From Sphaerolaimus hirsutus (lineage: Eukaryota; Nematoda; Chromadorea; Monhysterida; Sphaerolaimidae): 64,000 nucleotides of DNA. The translations under genes were made by a program, and so were the position numbers. Location of the stretch: the NCBI GenBank assembly GCA_964036195.1, contig OZ038450.1, positions 9,550,701-9,614,700 of the forward strand, written 5' to 3'. The notes below the pieces were generated by a model that searched no databases, was not told the DNA's origin, and was given only the letters and a program-made list of their open reading frames with translations. Below, piece by piece: positions 43,258 to 54,415 of this stretch; the stretch's first letter is position 1, and each line of letters opens with the position of its first letter.

Positions 43258-44597
43258 ACTAGCGGCCAGAATAGTTGAGACTTTTCACCATAGAGAAATG
43301 GGAGGCTGGGGGTCCACCTAGGGTTGGCCGATGTTTTTTTAAACGTTTTTTTTTAACATGACGTCCGAAATGTTTTGTTTTGTTTAAAAACATCGGCCGA
43401 AATTTTTAGTACTAAGCACTAGGTATTTTGCAAAATATTTTGCAACTATAAGGCGATATACAAACATGTCAACAAAAAAAAAGAATATTTTTGACACAAA
43501 TCACCACTTATAATGCTATCCCATGGCTCCACAGCCATTTTATGGTCATATTTAACATCACAGAGTATTGCCACTGTCTGATATATTTACCTATATATGT
43601 TGACACTAGGTCATATCTGGGAGCTTTTGAAAAAAAACGTTTTTTATTTATCAAAAAACGTTGTTTTTTTAAAACATCGAGTTAAAAAAAACGTTTTTTT
43701 CAACCCTAGGTCCACCACACTTTTGTTGCTTCCCAGTTACTTATCCCTGGCCCATTTTTGATGCTTTTCGAGTATGTTGGGTTTTCAGGTCAGGACTACG
43801 ACTAAAAAAATTTGTTTGCTTGAATAATCCCCCAGTCATTAGATAAGGGGGTCTAAAAAAAGGTGATCAATAAAATTAAAAAAATCTGGCCAATCTGGGT
43901 GATTGATTTTGAAGCTTAATAACTTGACCATTTCTGGGCCGATTTGAATCATTCAACTCTTACAATGATCGGGACGACCTGAAGATTCCATTTTTAATGT
44001 CAGATTAGTGATGCATAAATTCCGTATGCCGATTTGACCTAGTTTTTCAACACAAAAAGAAATAAAAAAAATTTTCTGAACATGCTATCGTATACTCTTG
44101 ATTGAGAGAAACACAATACCGAATGAATCAGATCGATATATCTTACCAATCAAAAGTTATAGCACTTCAAACTTCTGCCTTTCATCCGTATAAAAAACCG
44201 CAGGCCAAATCGATATATGCACAATTCTACATCACCGATTTGACCTCAAAATGAACTCTCCAATCATTTGTGATCATATTAAAAGTCAATTGACAAAAAT
44301 CGGTCAACAAATGAACGAGTTATTGACGTGCAAATTTTGTTATTTCTGGGTGACACCCAATTTTTTTAGAAAAATTTACTTTTTTCAGGCCCACAATTTC
44401 TTCGGTCAGGGGAGTCGTAGAAATATGCCATCGATTTTCACGTTAGACCAGACATAAAATTACATTATGTTCAAATATCAATAATTTTCGCTCAGCGGTT
44501 GAGGAGTGACGTGCACGCGAACACAGTCGGACCTCACCTGAACAAATTTCCCTTATGAGATGACGGTGGAGAGTCTCAACTATTCTGGCCGCTAGTG
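43258..44597. mobile_element. Tc1/mariner-like MITE, 1340 bp, with a nested hAT-like element
   Basis: Ends CACTAGCGGCCAGAATAGTT and its exact inverse, flanked by TA on each side. The interior contains 43319-43708, a separate insertion. Remaining interior sequence (GATCGGGACGACCTGAAGAT, CCGTATGCCGATTTGACC) is shared with the palindrome 47252-48786. It lies just beyond the ashwin-like stop codon. No transposase frame. Confidence 0.85.
43319..43708. mobile_element. hAT-like element, TAGGGTTGG family, 390 bp
   Basis: TAGGGTTGGCCGATG to TTTCAACCCTA with a perfect duplication GGTCCACC (43311-43318, 43709-43716). Confidence 0.9.
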
Positions 44598-45135
44598 TAG
44601 TTGGCACGCTCTCAGCATGAACAAGGCGTGTATAGTGTAAGGTCACTGGAGTTAGCTAATCTTTGTCATGGGTTTAATTTTTAGTCCCAATAATATAGTG
44701 AAATTTGATAAAATTGGTTCGTATGTTGTACATTGTGCACTGTTTCGGATTTTCATTAGTATATTTCTAGGTGTAAATTCATCTTTACTTTTTAACGCAG
44801 TGTTTGTTGCTTCTGTCTAATAAAGTGCCATAAAACGCATGTATTGTCTCAATCTGGAATTTATTGTTACGCTGAATCATATACGTCAGAATGAGAAAAC
44901 AGTTTTTACGAATTTGCTGGTGCTATTTTGTAAAAAATCTGACAACTTAAAGATATTTGCTAACACCATCACATCACCCCAAACATTTTGTCGATTCCCG
45001 TCCACTCCCTTACGTTGGGTTGTCTTCTCCAAGACAGCTACATCGACACAACCGTTATTCCTACATAACCTCACTCATACAATCTGTATAATCAATATAA
45101 CCTACTGTATCAATTTGCCACAGCAACTATTTACA
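44598..45135. other. Spacer between the ashwin-like gene and POP5
   Basis: AATAAA at 44819-44824 (TCTAATAAAGTGCC) is a possible poly(A) signal for the ashwin-like gene. The POP5 leader follows. Confidence 0.4.
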
Positions 45136-47219
45136 ATGGTCAAGCACAAAAACAGGTGGGTTAATTGCCACGCGAGTGATGTCACCGCTTCACTCTTACC
45201 GCTGGTCACTTTATTTGTGATTGTGTTCGCAGGTACTGTTTGGTGGAAGTTGTTAGCGACGGTTCGATCCCCAGCGAGGGCGACCTGTACCCATACAATA
45301 AATTGGCGGTTTGCGTTTTTTTTGCTGGGGGTACGCTGGATTTTGGCGTTCTTCCCATTTTTGCTGTGCGTTGGTCGTTTTACATGCCATTTGAATATGT
45401 GAAACTTTGAGGGTAGTTCTTAATGTACAGGGGTGGGCATCTTCAGTTACCGCTGGGAAAATGCGATAGATTGAGCTACGGTTGAGCTATCAGAATGAAA
45501 TTTTAACACAATGGAGTAGACTCCATAGGACACCTATTCTGAAGTTTGCAACCCAAACGGCCACATTTTGGGTGAGTTGTGGAACACACGGTTTTTAGTG
45601 TAATTTTGCGACTTGGCGTCACCCATAGGATAAATCGAGGGTGGCATTTGAGGGGGGGGGGCATCGGTCGTTGGTGTCGTCCCATTCTGTCGTACATCGG
45701 CCGATTTTGATGCCCTTTGAGTATGTTGTGGTCGCGCCTACTACCAAATTCTTTTTTTACTCGAATAGTCCCCCAGTCCCGAGATAAGGGGGGTGAAGTC
45801 ACAAAATTACACTAAAAACTGTGTGTTCCACAACTCCTCCAAACTGTGGCCGTTTGGGTTGCAAACTTCAGCATAGGTGTCCTATGGAGTCTACTCTATT
45901 GTGTTAAAATTTCATTGTGATAGCTCAACTGTAGCTCAAGCTATCGCGTTTTTCCAGCGGTAACTGAAGATGCCCACCCCTGTATACTAGGCATCTAAAT
46001 CTGCCAATAATGAAGGGGAGCATATTTACCAACCAAAAATCCTGTGTACCCCCCCCCCCCTAAATTGCCACCTTCAATTTGTTGTATGCCTGTACCACTC
46101 GTTGTGGCGCGCTATTGGCGAATTGCACGGCGATGTCGGGATGGCTGCTGCACAGCACACTCTCTCTGGTTGGTAGTGTTTAAATTCACTGTTGCCGGTG
46201 TTTTTGTAGAAAAAATAAAGAGTGTCCATTGTGGACACAGATTTTTAAAAGTTGATAAGACTAGATTGCCCATAATAAAGCAAATTAATTTGGTCAGGAA
46301 CGAATTTGCGGGCATGAAGTCAATAAGTTCATTTGTTTGAGATCGGGCGACAACTTTTACAATTAATGCTTAATTTTTGAGCTTTACCATCGCCAGCAAG
46401 CCCACTGGAAATGCATCACTGGCAGAGAATTGAAAACGAAACTTTCAAACCACTTCTATTGAAATCGATTCTTTGGACTTATCGACTTTAGAAGTAGACG
46501 CCGATTGATGTGGGTGACTTTTTTCGAACGGCTTCTATCGTACGCCACGCTACGCTCAAAAATATCCTCCACATTCCAGTGCGCGTACACGACAAGAACG
46601 TGTTCGTGGTGCGCATGCGCGCCGGCGACACGACTCACTACCTGACGTCCGCGTTGCCGTTCGTGTCGGTGCGCGTGGCGGGCTCGGCGCAGCTGGTCAC
46701 ATTGCGCCTGCTGCACATGGGCGCCAGCGTGCGCTCGTGCGCCAAAGCCATGCTGCACAGGAACAGGAAGTTGCTTACGGGGCAACTTTCCCGTACTCAA
46801 GCACCTGGTTGGTTCTTATAATGTGTACTGCGATGTGTAAATTTGATAGGAATCAAGCCCTGGCACAAGAATGCCAGATATGTACTACACAAATGACTAG
46901 GTAATTGAAATGTATTCCTCGAATAAGTCCCTCGGGGAATTATTTTTTGTCAGGAGTCTGAGGGGGAGGTATTCGAGAGGGGGTCTTATTCGAGGATATA
47001 CGGTGTTTATCTTTGTGAAATTCTGAGAACGACCAGCTCACTTCGAGTAACTCTGTAGACGAAAATTATTTGTCTCGTGTCTTATTTAAATTCAAGGCAA
47101 TACTGTGCTTCACCGTCCCTACAAACATTTGTAAATATTTATCCCCTAAATTTTTTTCAGTGGAACGACGCAAGATATTGGAAGCGCTGCGTTCATCGAA
47201 CACAGCTGATGACAGATAA
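45136..47219 (+). CDS. POP5: Ribonuclease P/MRP protein subunit POP5
   Basis: Exons 45136-45155, 45233-45308, about 46099-46168, 46580-46807, 47161-47219 (TAA); 150 aa (human 163). The start MVKHKNRYCLVEVVSDG parallels human MVRFKHRYLLCELVSDD. The middle, LWRAIGELHGDVGMA, and the region VRVHDKNVFVVRMRAG...YLTSALPFV then TLRLLHMGASVRSCAKAML, follow the POP5 fold in order. POP5 is a core subunit of RNase P (tRNA 5' leader removal) and RNase MRP (rRNA processing), nuclear. Exon 3 is odd: the frame and phase require a start near 46099, but the intron ends ...GTACCAC with no AG in the preceding ~75 bases. The last 20 codons match weakly. A foldback element sits in intron 2. Confidence 0.82.
45427..45985. 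mobile_element. Foldback element in POP5 intron 2
   Basis: CAGGGGTGGGCATCTTCAGT (45427) is inverted at the right (ACTGAAGATGCCCACCCCTG), with TA beside each end. Arms of ~185 bp pair closely; the ~200-bp centre includes CCCCCAGTCCCGAGATAAGG, shared with 43258 and 47252. Confidence 0.75.
46908..47003. mobile_element. Small decayed TA-type element in POP5 intron 4
   Basis: TGTATTCCTCGAATAAGTCC to TATTCGAGGATATACGGTG, a short relative of the CCGTATTTCC family. Confidence 0.5.
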
Positions 47220-47251
47220 CATAGTCTTTGCACAGAGATACTAAATTATTG

Positions 47252-48786
47252 GGGTGTAAACTAAGTTTCTTATATTTTTTGCGATTTCATAGAAATGCAC
47301 ATTCCTGCGTAGGGTTGGAAAACAACAACGTTTTTTTAACTCGATGGTTTAAAAAAACGTTTTTTTATAAATAAAAAACGTTGTTTTTTTTAAATAAAAC
47401 ACGTTTTTTTAAAAGCTCCCAGATATGACCTTGTGTCAACATATATAGGTATATGAGACAGTGGCAATACTCTGTGATGTTATATATGATCATATAATGG
47501 CTGTGGAGCCATGGGATAGCATAATAAGTGGTGTTGGGCCGGCCGATGTTTTTTTTATTAAAAAAAACATTTCGGACGTCATGTTTTTTTATAAAAAAAC
47601 GGTTTTTTTTAATGTTAAAAAAACATCGGCCAACCCTATTCCTGCGTCCCATTTTGTTGTACATTAGCTGATTTTGATGCCCCTCGAGTATGTTTGGGTT
47701 TGGGGTCTGGGCTATGCAGCATCGTTTCGGTTTGCTCGAATAATCCCCCAGTCCCGAGAAGGAAGGTCCAAAAAATTGTGGTCATTTTGGACTGATTATC
47801 TGCACATTGACTTTGAAGCTCGATAACTTGGTCATTTCTGGGCCGATTTGGATCATTCAACAATTCAAATGATCGGGACGACCTGAAGATTCCATTTTTG
47901 CGGTCGGATTAGTGATGTCTAAATTCCGTATGCCGATTTGACCCGGTTTTAAAACATGAAAAATAGTCATAATAATAATTTTTAAAGACGGTTGTTTTGA
48001 ACATGCTATCCTATACTTCAGACAAAAAGAATAAATCTGGCCCAAAAAATATTTCAATACCTCTTTCCAGTCAAAAGTTACAGCACCTCGAACTTCCACC
48101 CCCAAACCATAAATATAAAATACCCGCTTGAAGAACAAAGCATGCAAATTCAAAACTCTACATCTTGGCCATTTCTCTGCCGATTTTCACCTATGAATGC
48201 TTAAAATGATCATAATGACCTGTAGATTTCATTTTTATGTTCTGATTATCTGTATGCACTGTTCTTCATCTGATTATTTTATGAGCAAGCGTGAAAGTTC
48301 AAAGTGCTATAACTTTTAATTGGAGAGAGATATTGAACTCATTTTTGTTTTATATAAATTCTCGTTGTCTGAAGTATATGATAGCATCTTACAAGAACAA
48401 AATTTTTCATGTTTAAAAACCGGGTCAAATCAGCATACGGAATTTCGACATCACCAATCTGACTGCAAAAATTGAATCTTCAGGTTGTCCCGATCATTTG
48501 AAGTGTCGAATGATCCGAATTGGCCCAGAAATGGCTCAGTTGTAAAGCTTGAAAGTCAATGTGCAGATCATCCGTGCAAAAAGACCACAATTTTATAGAC
48601 CCCCCCCCTTATCTTTGGACTGGGGGATTATTCGAGCAAACCAAAACAATTCGGCATAGCCCAGACCCCAAACCCCAACATACTCGAACGGCATCAAAAT
48701 CGGCCAATGTACAACAAAATGGGACGCAGGAATGTGCATTTCTATGAGATCGCAAAAAATATAAGAAACTTAGTTTGCAGCCTGAT
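47252..48786. mobile_element. 1.5-kb near-palindrome with a nested hAT-like element
   Basis: GTAAACTAAGTTTCTTATAT at the left is inverted at the right (ATATAAGAAACTTAGTTTGC). Arms pair through ACATACTCGA, GGACTGGGGGATTATTCGAG and ATGATCGGGACGACCTGAAG. The left arm is interrupted by 47310-47638. Confidence 0.75.
47310..47638 (-). mobile_element. hAT-like element, TAGGGTTGG family, 329 bp
   Basis: TAGGGTTGG to CGGCCAACCCTA with a perfect 8-bp duplication TTCCTGCG (47302-47309, 47639-47646). Confidence 0.9.
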
Positions 48787-50828
48787 ACTACAGTACTGTA
48801 AAATCGCAAGTGTCCAGCTTTGCTTCCATGTGTACCTAATTTTGTGATTGTTGTTGTAATACGTACTGAGAGTCAATCGATGCGGAAGTTTCTATTGTTG
48901 TTGTTTTATAGGCTATAATCAGAGTGGGTAGAACGTTTGATATTTTTGGGATAAACCTTTGCTAGAACTCATTAAAAAGAATAAAAAAATTGCTTAAACC
49001 CTATGACGTACGCAGGGGGTACGGGGGGGGCGGCCGCCCCCCCCCCCCCCCCGTTCCTGGGCGGGACATAAAAATTTGCCAGAAATGGCACTTTTCTGAG
49101 GCGAAATTGTGGGCACATTAAAAAAAATTTTGCCGCGCAAGCGCGCAAATCCCCGCCCCATTCTTTAATATGTATTTTCTGATGTCAAATTGCATTAGAA
49201 AAGTGTCCAACAGTTCCAAAAGCGAACCTAGTACATTATATAGGTTTAAATAGATTCCCATTTATATGGTGGACGCCAATACTGCCATGGCACTGGCGCC
49301 TACAAATGGCGCCAGCGGCATTGCACCATTCCTTTACTATTGCCCCATTCCTTTACTATTGCCAGAATGAGGTATCTGTCAACTACTGTTGATGGATATA
49401 AAAAATAACTCGTTCCGGTAAACTTAATGCGTTCAGAGCTTATTTATGAGCTTTCCTAATTATTGCGAAATTTCGGTATAAAGCTAGTGTGTGTAAATGG
49501 GTACAGTGTGTTGGCTTAATGACATAAGACGAAACGCTGTTTCAAATTAACACTCATTAGTCATGAGTGGATATGAGTGTTCCAGTTAAATATCTGTGTA
49601 AACACAATGTCTCTTGGCTCTTCATCATTAACATTGATTTACATTGTCTTGTAATTAATATAAAGGTAAATACGTAAATATATTATGTATCACTATAATT
49701 TGGCACATTTTATAATAAATTGATGCGGGCATGTAATCGTAATGTAATGTATTTACCTCGTACATTTGAGAAGTTGCGCACAGAAGTCTCGAATTTATTC
49801 ATTATCACATAAATACTGGAGTAGGTTCAACTTTCCGACAGGTTGAACGCGATGGCGGTGTTTCTTTAGACATTAAATGCAGAACAAATATCATCCCGTG
49901 AAAAATGCAAAAAAAAATTGAGTTGACGGAAAATATCTTCAGCCGTATAAGCTAGCATTTTCGTTCATCTTCGTCAGCGCGACATCTTCAATGTACAAAG
50001 TATCTATTCACATAATGCTCAGAACTCGCTAAATATTCACAAATTTTATACACAATATGACGTTTATAATAACGATGGATTATACAAACAAACTGAACAA
50101 ATTGGGTGACGTGAAAATCAGACACGTAATGTAAAAAATATGCTTCCGCCATGTTTACCTACTGCCATCATTTTTTGTCATTGTGGTCTTGCTCATGTCA
50201 AGAAAGGCTAAACAGGAGTTTTCAAAGCAACCTTCAAAAGTTTCTACCGCCGCCCTACCTACGCTTACAACGTAAATAGTATACGTGTCCCTTACCATCT
50301 AAAGTGTGTAGTAACGTTTCAATAGTCGTGCAAAATGCCAATTCAAATAAAAAAGGGAGATTTTATTACTAAACTTGAGACATTTTGCATTACTCGTATG
50401 ACATTTGGAACTTTACAGGGTGCGTTTCTGGCAGCGGGTGATACGCCAACGTAATGTTCACTCTTCGTTGACTGCACCCCCGTCCATCTCGTTCTGTTCT
50501 TCAGGCTTCGTGTTTTCCTCTAGTAGTGGCGGCGCTGGTATTGGCATTGGCGGCGGTGGTATTGGTTGCGGTGGCACCACATCTGCTGCCGATGGCGCTT
50601 TTGCAGTCGCCGCTAGTAAATTGGGGGATTTTGTTTGTGGTCCTGTGCTAAGTTAGACGTCAACGTGGGGTCGTTCGGACTTTTTGACGTTTTTCGGACG
50701 TTTGCCTTGATTTATCAGTTGAAAATGTGTTTACGTATTCACATTCTTTTATTGGGCGACCTGCGATTATCTACGCATTGCACCTTAAAGGGTGCAAAAC
50801 CGCTCCCTTTGCTGTAGCTGATTTCGCA
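48787..50828. other. Non-coding region between POP5 and the Lys/Gln-rich gene
   Basis: A long G/C run pair at 49015-49055, a small GGCGCC patch at 49300-49330, AT-rich unique sequence, and an introner-like right end (CTTTACAGGGTG) at 50410-50422. 50500-50640 is rich in GGTATTGGCATTGGCGGCG-like simple repeats. The 3' untranslated region of the minus-strand gene should be at the right edge. No gene recognised. Confidence 0.4.
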
Positions 50829-52492
50829 TCACAACTGACCTTGTACTTTCTCCTTTGCGCTGTCTTGATTTCCTGGCTTGCCCGATTTAGCAGCAGGCTT
50901 CTTTGTTTTTCTTTTCGACTTTTTGGGTGGTTCCTCGGCTGTAGACTCTACTTTTACTTCTCCGTTCTGCTCACCGCCTTTGTCGTCATCTTTTGATTTT
51001 GGTTTACCAATCTCCGTGAGTGGAGATTTCCAGGTGCCCAGCCACGCGGAGTTGGCTGCCAGATTTGCCTCTTCTGCGGAGATTATTTCATCGTTTTGCT
51101 TTAGTTCGGGCTCTGTTGACTTTGATTGTGTCTTATCACTTTTTTGTTGAGGTTCAGTTTTTGGTTCAGCAGGTTGTTTTGCTTTGGGTTGTTTTTGCTG
51201 TTGTGGTTTTGCCTGTTTTTGTTGTGGTTTTGCCTGTTTTTGTTGTGGTTTTGCCTGTTTTTGTTGCGACCCCTTATCCTTTTTCATGTCTTTTTCGGCT
51301 GCCGCGGGCTCTGCTTTATTATCATCAACCTCTGCAGTCTGTGGTGTATTCTGCTCAAGTGCACCCTTTTCTGCCTTTTCAGGCCCACCAGAATTTGGTT
51401 TGCCTTCACTTTCCTTTGAACCCTTATCACTGGCTCCCTCGGGGGTTTCCTTTCCAGGCAACGGTGTTCCTTCATTTGGTATTAATGAGGGTGTTATCGG
51501 TTTTGCATCAGTGTCTTCCGGTGGAGATTTTTCACCCGGTTTAGATTTTTCTGCTGCACCTGTCTTCGACTCGTTTTCATTTTCTTTTGTCTTAGCTTTT
51601 TGTGATTGTGTTTTTTTTCCTGTCTTTTCCTGTTTTTGTGGTCGAGATGTAGATCCCTGCTTTTTATTACCCAGGTTATTTTTGGGTGGTGTTTCCTGTT
51701 GTGGCTTATTTTTACTGTTTGCATCAACGGTACTCTCCGGTTCCTTGTGTTGGGTACTTTCCGTTTTCTTCGCAGACTTTTGATCTGTTTTCGAATTCGT
51801 TGTTTGCTTAGCTTCCGCCTTTTCTGGCACAGTGCCAGCTGGTTTCGACTTATCTTGCGTCGCCTTCGGTCCCTGTTTAGTGGCGTCGCTTCTGCTCTTC
51901 TCAGCGGCAGCTGCAGTTTGAAGTGTTATATATAATTGTGTTCAATGAAACATGCAATGAGTTACATCCCAAGTGCGAAAAACCGACCGTCGCAGCGGTG
52001 CTTTTTCTTCATGCCATGACTCAAATTCTCTGGCCAATTGCCGTCGATCTGCAGGTTTTTGGTTTATGTGGGGGTGGTATTGACAATATTTACTGTACCA
52101 ACATTGTAAAGTTCACATTTTCAGTAAACTTAATTACGTCAAAACTAATTTGATGGACAGGTAGGAAAGTTGTGGGTGTATTTACATTTATTTTCGTCGT
52201 GTCTACCATATACCTTTTTGTAGCACTCCGGACGGCCGCGCACTGTCATTATGACGACATCAATCGAAGGCGACTCCATTTTGTGCCGCATCACGATGCC
52301 GCCGAAGCGCACTTGCAGTTGCAGCGCACCTCTGCGACCGGAATTATACACCAGTATTTATGACGTGGGTTTGATTGATGTGTTTTTAGTATTTTAAAAT
52401 CAATGTTTGCCCACGCACTCGTCGACAGTCTTCGGGAAGTATTCCTCTATGAGCTTTTTCTCGCAGTTGTGCTGGTGCTGCGACGGCGGCAT
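50829..52492 (-). CDS. Unrecognised Lys/Gln/Pro/Glu-rich protein
   Basis: Minus-strand exons 52419-52526 (start ATG at 52492), 52214-52331, 51988-52048 and 50829-51910 (TGA); phases chain exactly to 444 aa. The first ~85 residues look ordered (EKKLIEEYFPKTVDE, LQLQVRFGGIVMRHKM, SIDVVIMTVRGRPECYKK). The remaining ~360 are low-complexity and disordered, with three to four copies of the octad QQKQAKPQ and many TESTQHKEPE-like acidic/basic stretches. WLGTWKSPLTE near residue 350 is the only non-repetitive motif in the tail. No signal peptide or membrane helix. I do not recognise the family. The start could instead lie upstream through the exon's own acceptor at 52526, so the N-terminus is uncertain. 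The antisense frame through this exon is a by-product of the low complexity. Confidence 0.6.
51180..51272. repeat. 24-bp coding tandem repeat in the Lys/Gln-rich gene
   Basis: TTGTTGTGGTTTTGCCTGTT repeats three to four times with a 24-bp period. On the minus strand it encodes QQKQAKPQ. Confidence 0.8.
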
Positions 52493-52600
52493 GGCTCTGT
52501 TCTCTCTGTACGACTGTTCGACGCATCTGCGAGCCGAATTTGTTGCATGCTTCGGGTTTTTATTCGGTAAAGGGTGGTGGGTGGGTGATAGTGATGGAAA

Positions 52601-52800
52601 AGCGCCAGTAAAAAGGGCGCCAGGCGCCAAGGGCGCCATGGCGCCATTCGGAAAGTGGGCGCCAAGCGCCAAGGGCGCCAGTCGCCAAGGGCGCCATGGC
52701 GCCATTCGGAAAGTGGGCGCCAGGCGCCAAGGGCGCCACGGAAAGAGGGCGCCAAGGGCGCCATGGCGCCATTTGGAAAATAGGGCGCCAGGCGCCAGGA
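52601..52800. repeat. GGCGCC palindrome array
   Basis: Dense GGCGCC and GGCGCCATGGCGCC sites separated by AAGG, AAAGTGG and GGAAAG spacers. It lies upstream of the minus-strand start. Frames through it are composition artefacts. Confidence 0.75.
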
Positions 52801-53066
52801 TAAATAAGTGCTACAACACCCTGCATGTGCTAAAAATGTTGCTACAGCACCGTGGACATGCATTTACTTCTTAATTCGCGTTCACCAGGATGTAATGAGC
52901 AAAAACAAGACAAGCAACAAAATAAATTAAATTAAATCTACATGATGAATTCAAACACAATGGAAATTGTCATTTGAAAACAATCCATTCATTTCAAATA
53001 GACTTTTCCAAACAATGTTTCCTTGAAAATGACAAAGACGGGATTGCAACGATTTGAATCCGTTTA

Positions 53067-53498
53067 CCGTATTACCTCGAAATACCCCCATGGGGGTTTA
53101 TTATTTCGCCAGCAGAATGTGAGGGGGGGGGGTTAATTCGAAGGGGGGTTTATTCGAGGGGGGGTTTTATTATTTCGTCAGAAATTTTCGTAAGGATCGT
53201 AGTAAATAGTAGGCATTTGCATATCCAAAACAGGTAATAAATGTGTCCAAACAGGATATATTTGGACATAAAAACGTAGATAGCTACACAAACTAGTCTA
53301 TGTGTAGCTGCAATGCAAATTAACAGTAATATACATCATGTACATTGCATACATGACTTATTTATTATGTACATGACGTACATCATTCCGAAGGGGGGGT
53401 ATTTCGAGGGGGGGGGTTATTATTTCCCCAGCCCATTTTGAGGGGGGGTTAATTCGAGGGGGGTTAATTCAAGGGGGGGATAATTCGAGGTAATACGG
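53067..53498. mobile_element. TA-flanked CCGTATTACC element
   Basis: TA|CCGTATTACCTCGAAATAC to TTCGAGGTAATACGG|TA. The interior has G-run arms and CATGTACATTGCATACATGA. Confidence 0.8.
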
Positions 53499-53699
53499 TA
53501 TTTATGATTTTGCAAGTTCGACGTCCATCATTCTTCTGTTCTGATCCGTCAGACACATACTATAAACTGGTGGATGAACGATTTCCACCCACTAACACCA
53601 CTTCGTCCATTTTTCTGATGAATTTAGATCATTCAAGGATGCCTTCTTCATTTTTTTTGAGCATTTACACAGCACTCACCTTGAAAAGCTGGTGGCGCA

Positions 53700-53885
53700 T
53701 TTTTGGCGCCCTTTTAAAGCAGGGCGCCAGGCGCCAAGGGCGCCACGGAAAAAGGGCGCCATGGCGCATTTCAGAATGTGGGCGCCAGGCGCCAAGGGCG
53801 CCAGAGAAAAAGGGCGCCAAGCGCCAATGGCGCCATGGCGCGGCGCCCTTTGGCGCCCTCAAATGGCGCCAGCGCCATGGCGCCA
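53700..53885. repeat. Second GGCGCC palindrome array
   Basis: CAGGCGCCAAGGGCGCCA and CCATGGCGCCATTCC units, as in 52601-52800. Confidence 0.75.
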
Positions 53886-54009
53886 TTCCATCACTAGTGG
53901 GTGATGGGTGATCTTATTCGTAAAGCACCAGGAAGTGGCGCCGCGCCAGTGAAAATTGGCACAGACAATGGCACCAGCATAATGAACCTTTTCAAACTAT
54001 TTTCAAAGT

Positions 54010-54415
54010 AAACGTAAGGTATTTTTTACTCATGGCTGAGTACAGAAAATGTTACGAATTTTTTTTACTTTTACACTGCGTAAAAGGCGAGTAAAATACA
54101 TCTTTGCAGAAAAACGTGAAGTTAGTATTTTTACTCATGGATAAAGTGAAAGTCAGTATTTTTTCAATTTTTACTCTTTAATACACCGAAGATGTATTTT
54201 CTCCTCCCGTTCAGTATTTCTTGAGAAAATGACCTGTATGTCTGTCAAAATGTTAGTTTCATGTCTGCTTAAAATACGTTTTCTGTACTTGCGTACCTGT
54301 GTAAAAAGTACGCGTATATGTTAGTACAGGTATTCTTGAAGGAAACGTAAACGTATTCACTCAGTAAATACTGAGTATAAGTATTTTTTGAGTAAACGTA
54401 ACGTTTTAACAACTA
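54010..54415. mobile_element. Decayed AGTTGTTAAAA-family element
   Basis: Many ACGTAAAAGTA/TTTTTACTC motifs, ending ACGTTTTAACAACTATG. Relative of 35031. The left edge is uncertain. Confidence 0.55.

Noticed and set aside
51184-51783. 199-codon plus-strand frame rich in Cys and Phe
   Set aside because: It is the antisense of the low-complexity exon 50829-51910, whose minus-strand exons chain in phase; the plus frame has no homology or splice context.
52447-52874. Frames of 138-155 codons on both strands with repeated APWRPWRLAP-like peptides
   Set aside because: They read through the GGCGCC array. Peptide repetition follows from the DNA repeat, and both strands are equally open.
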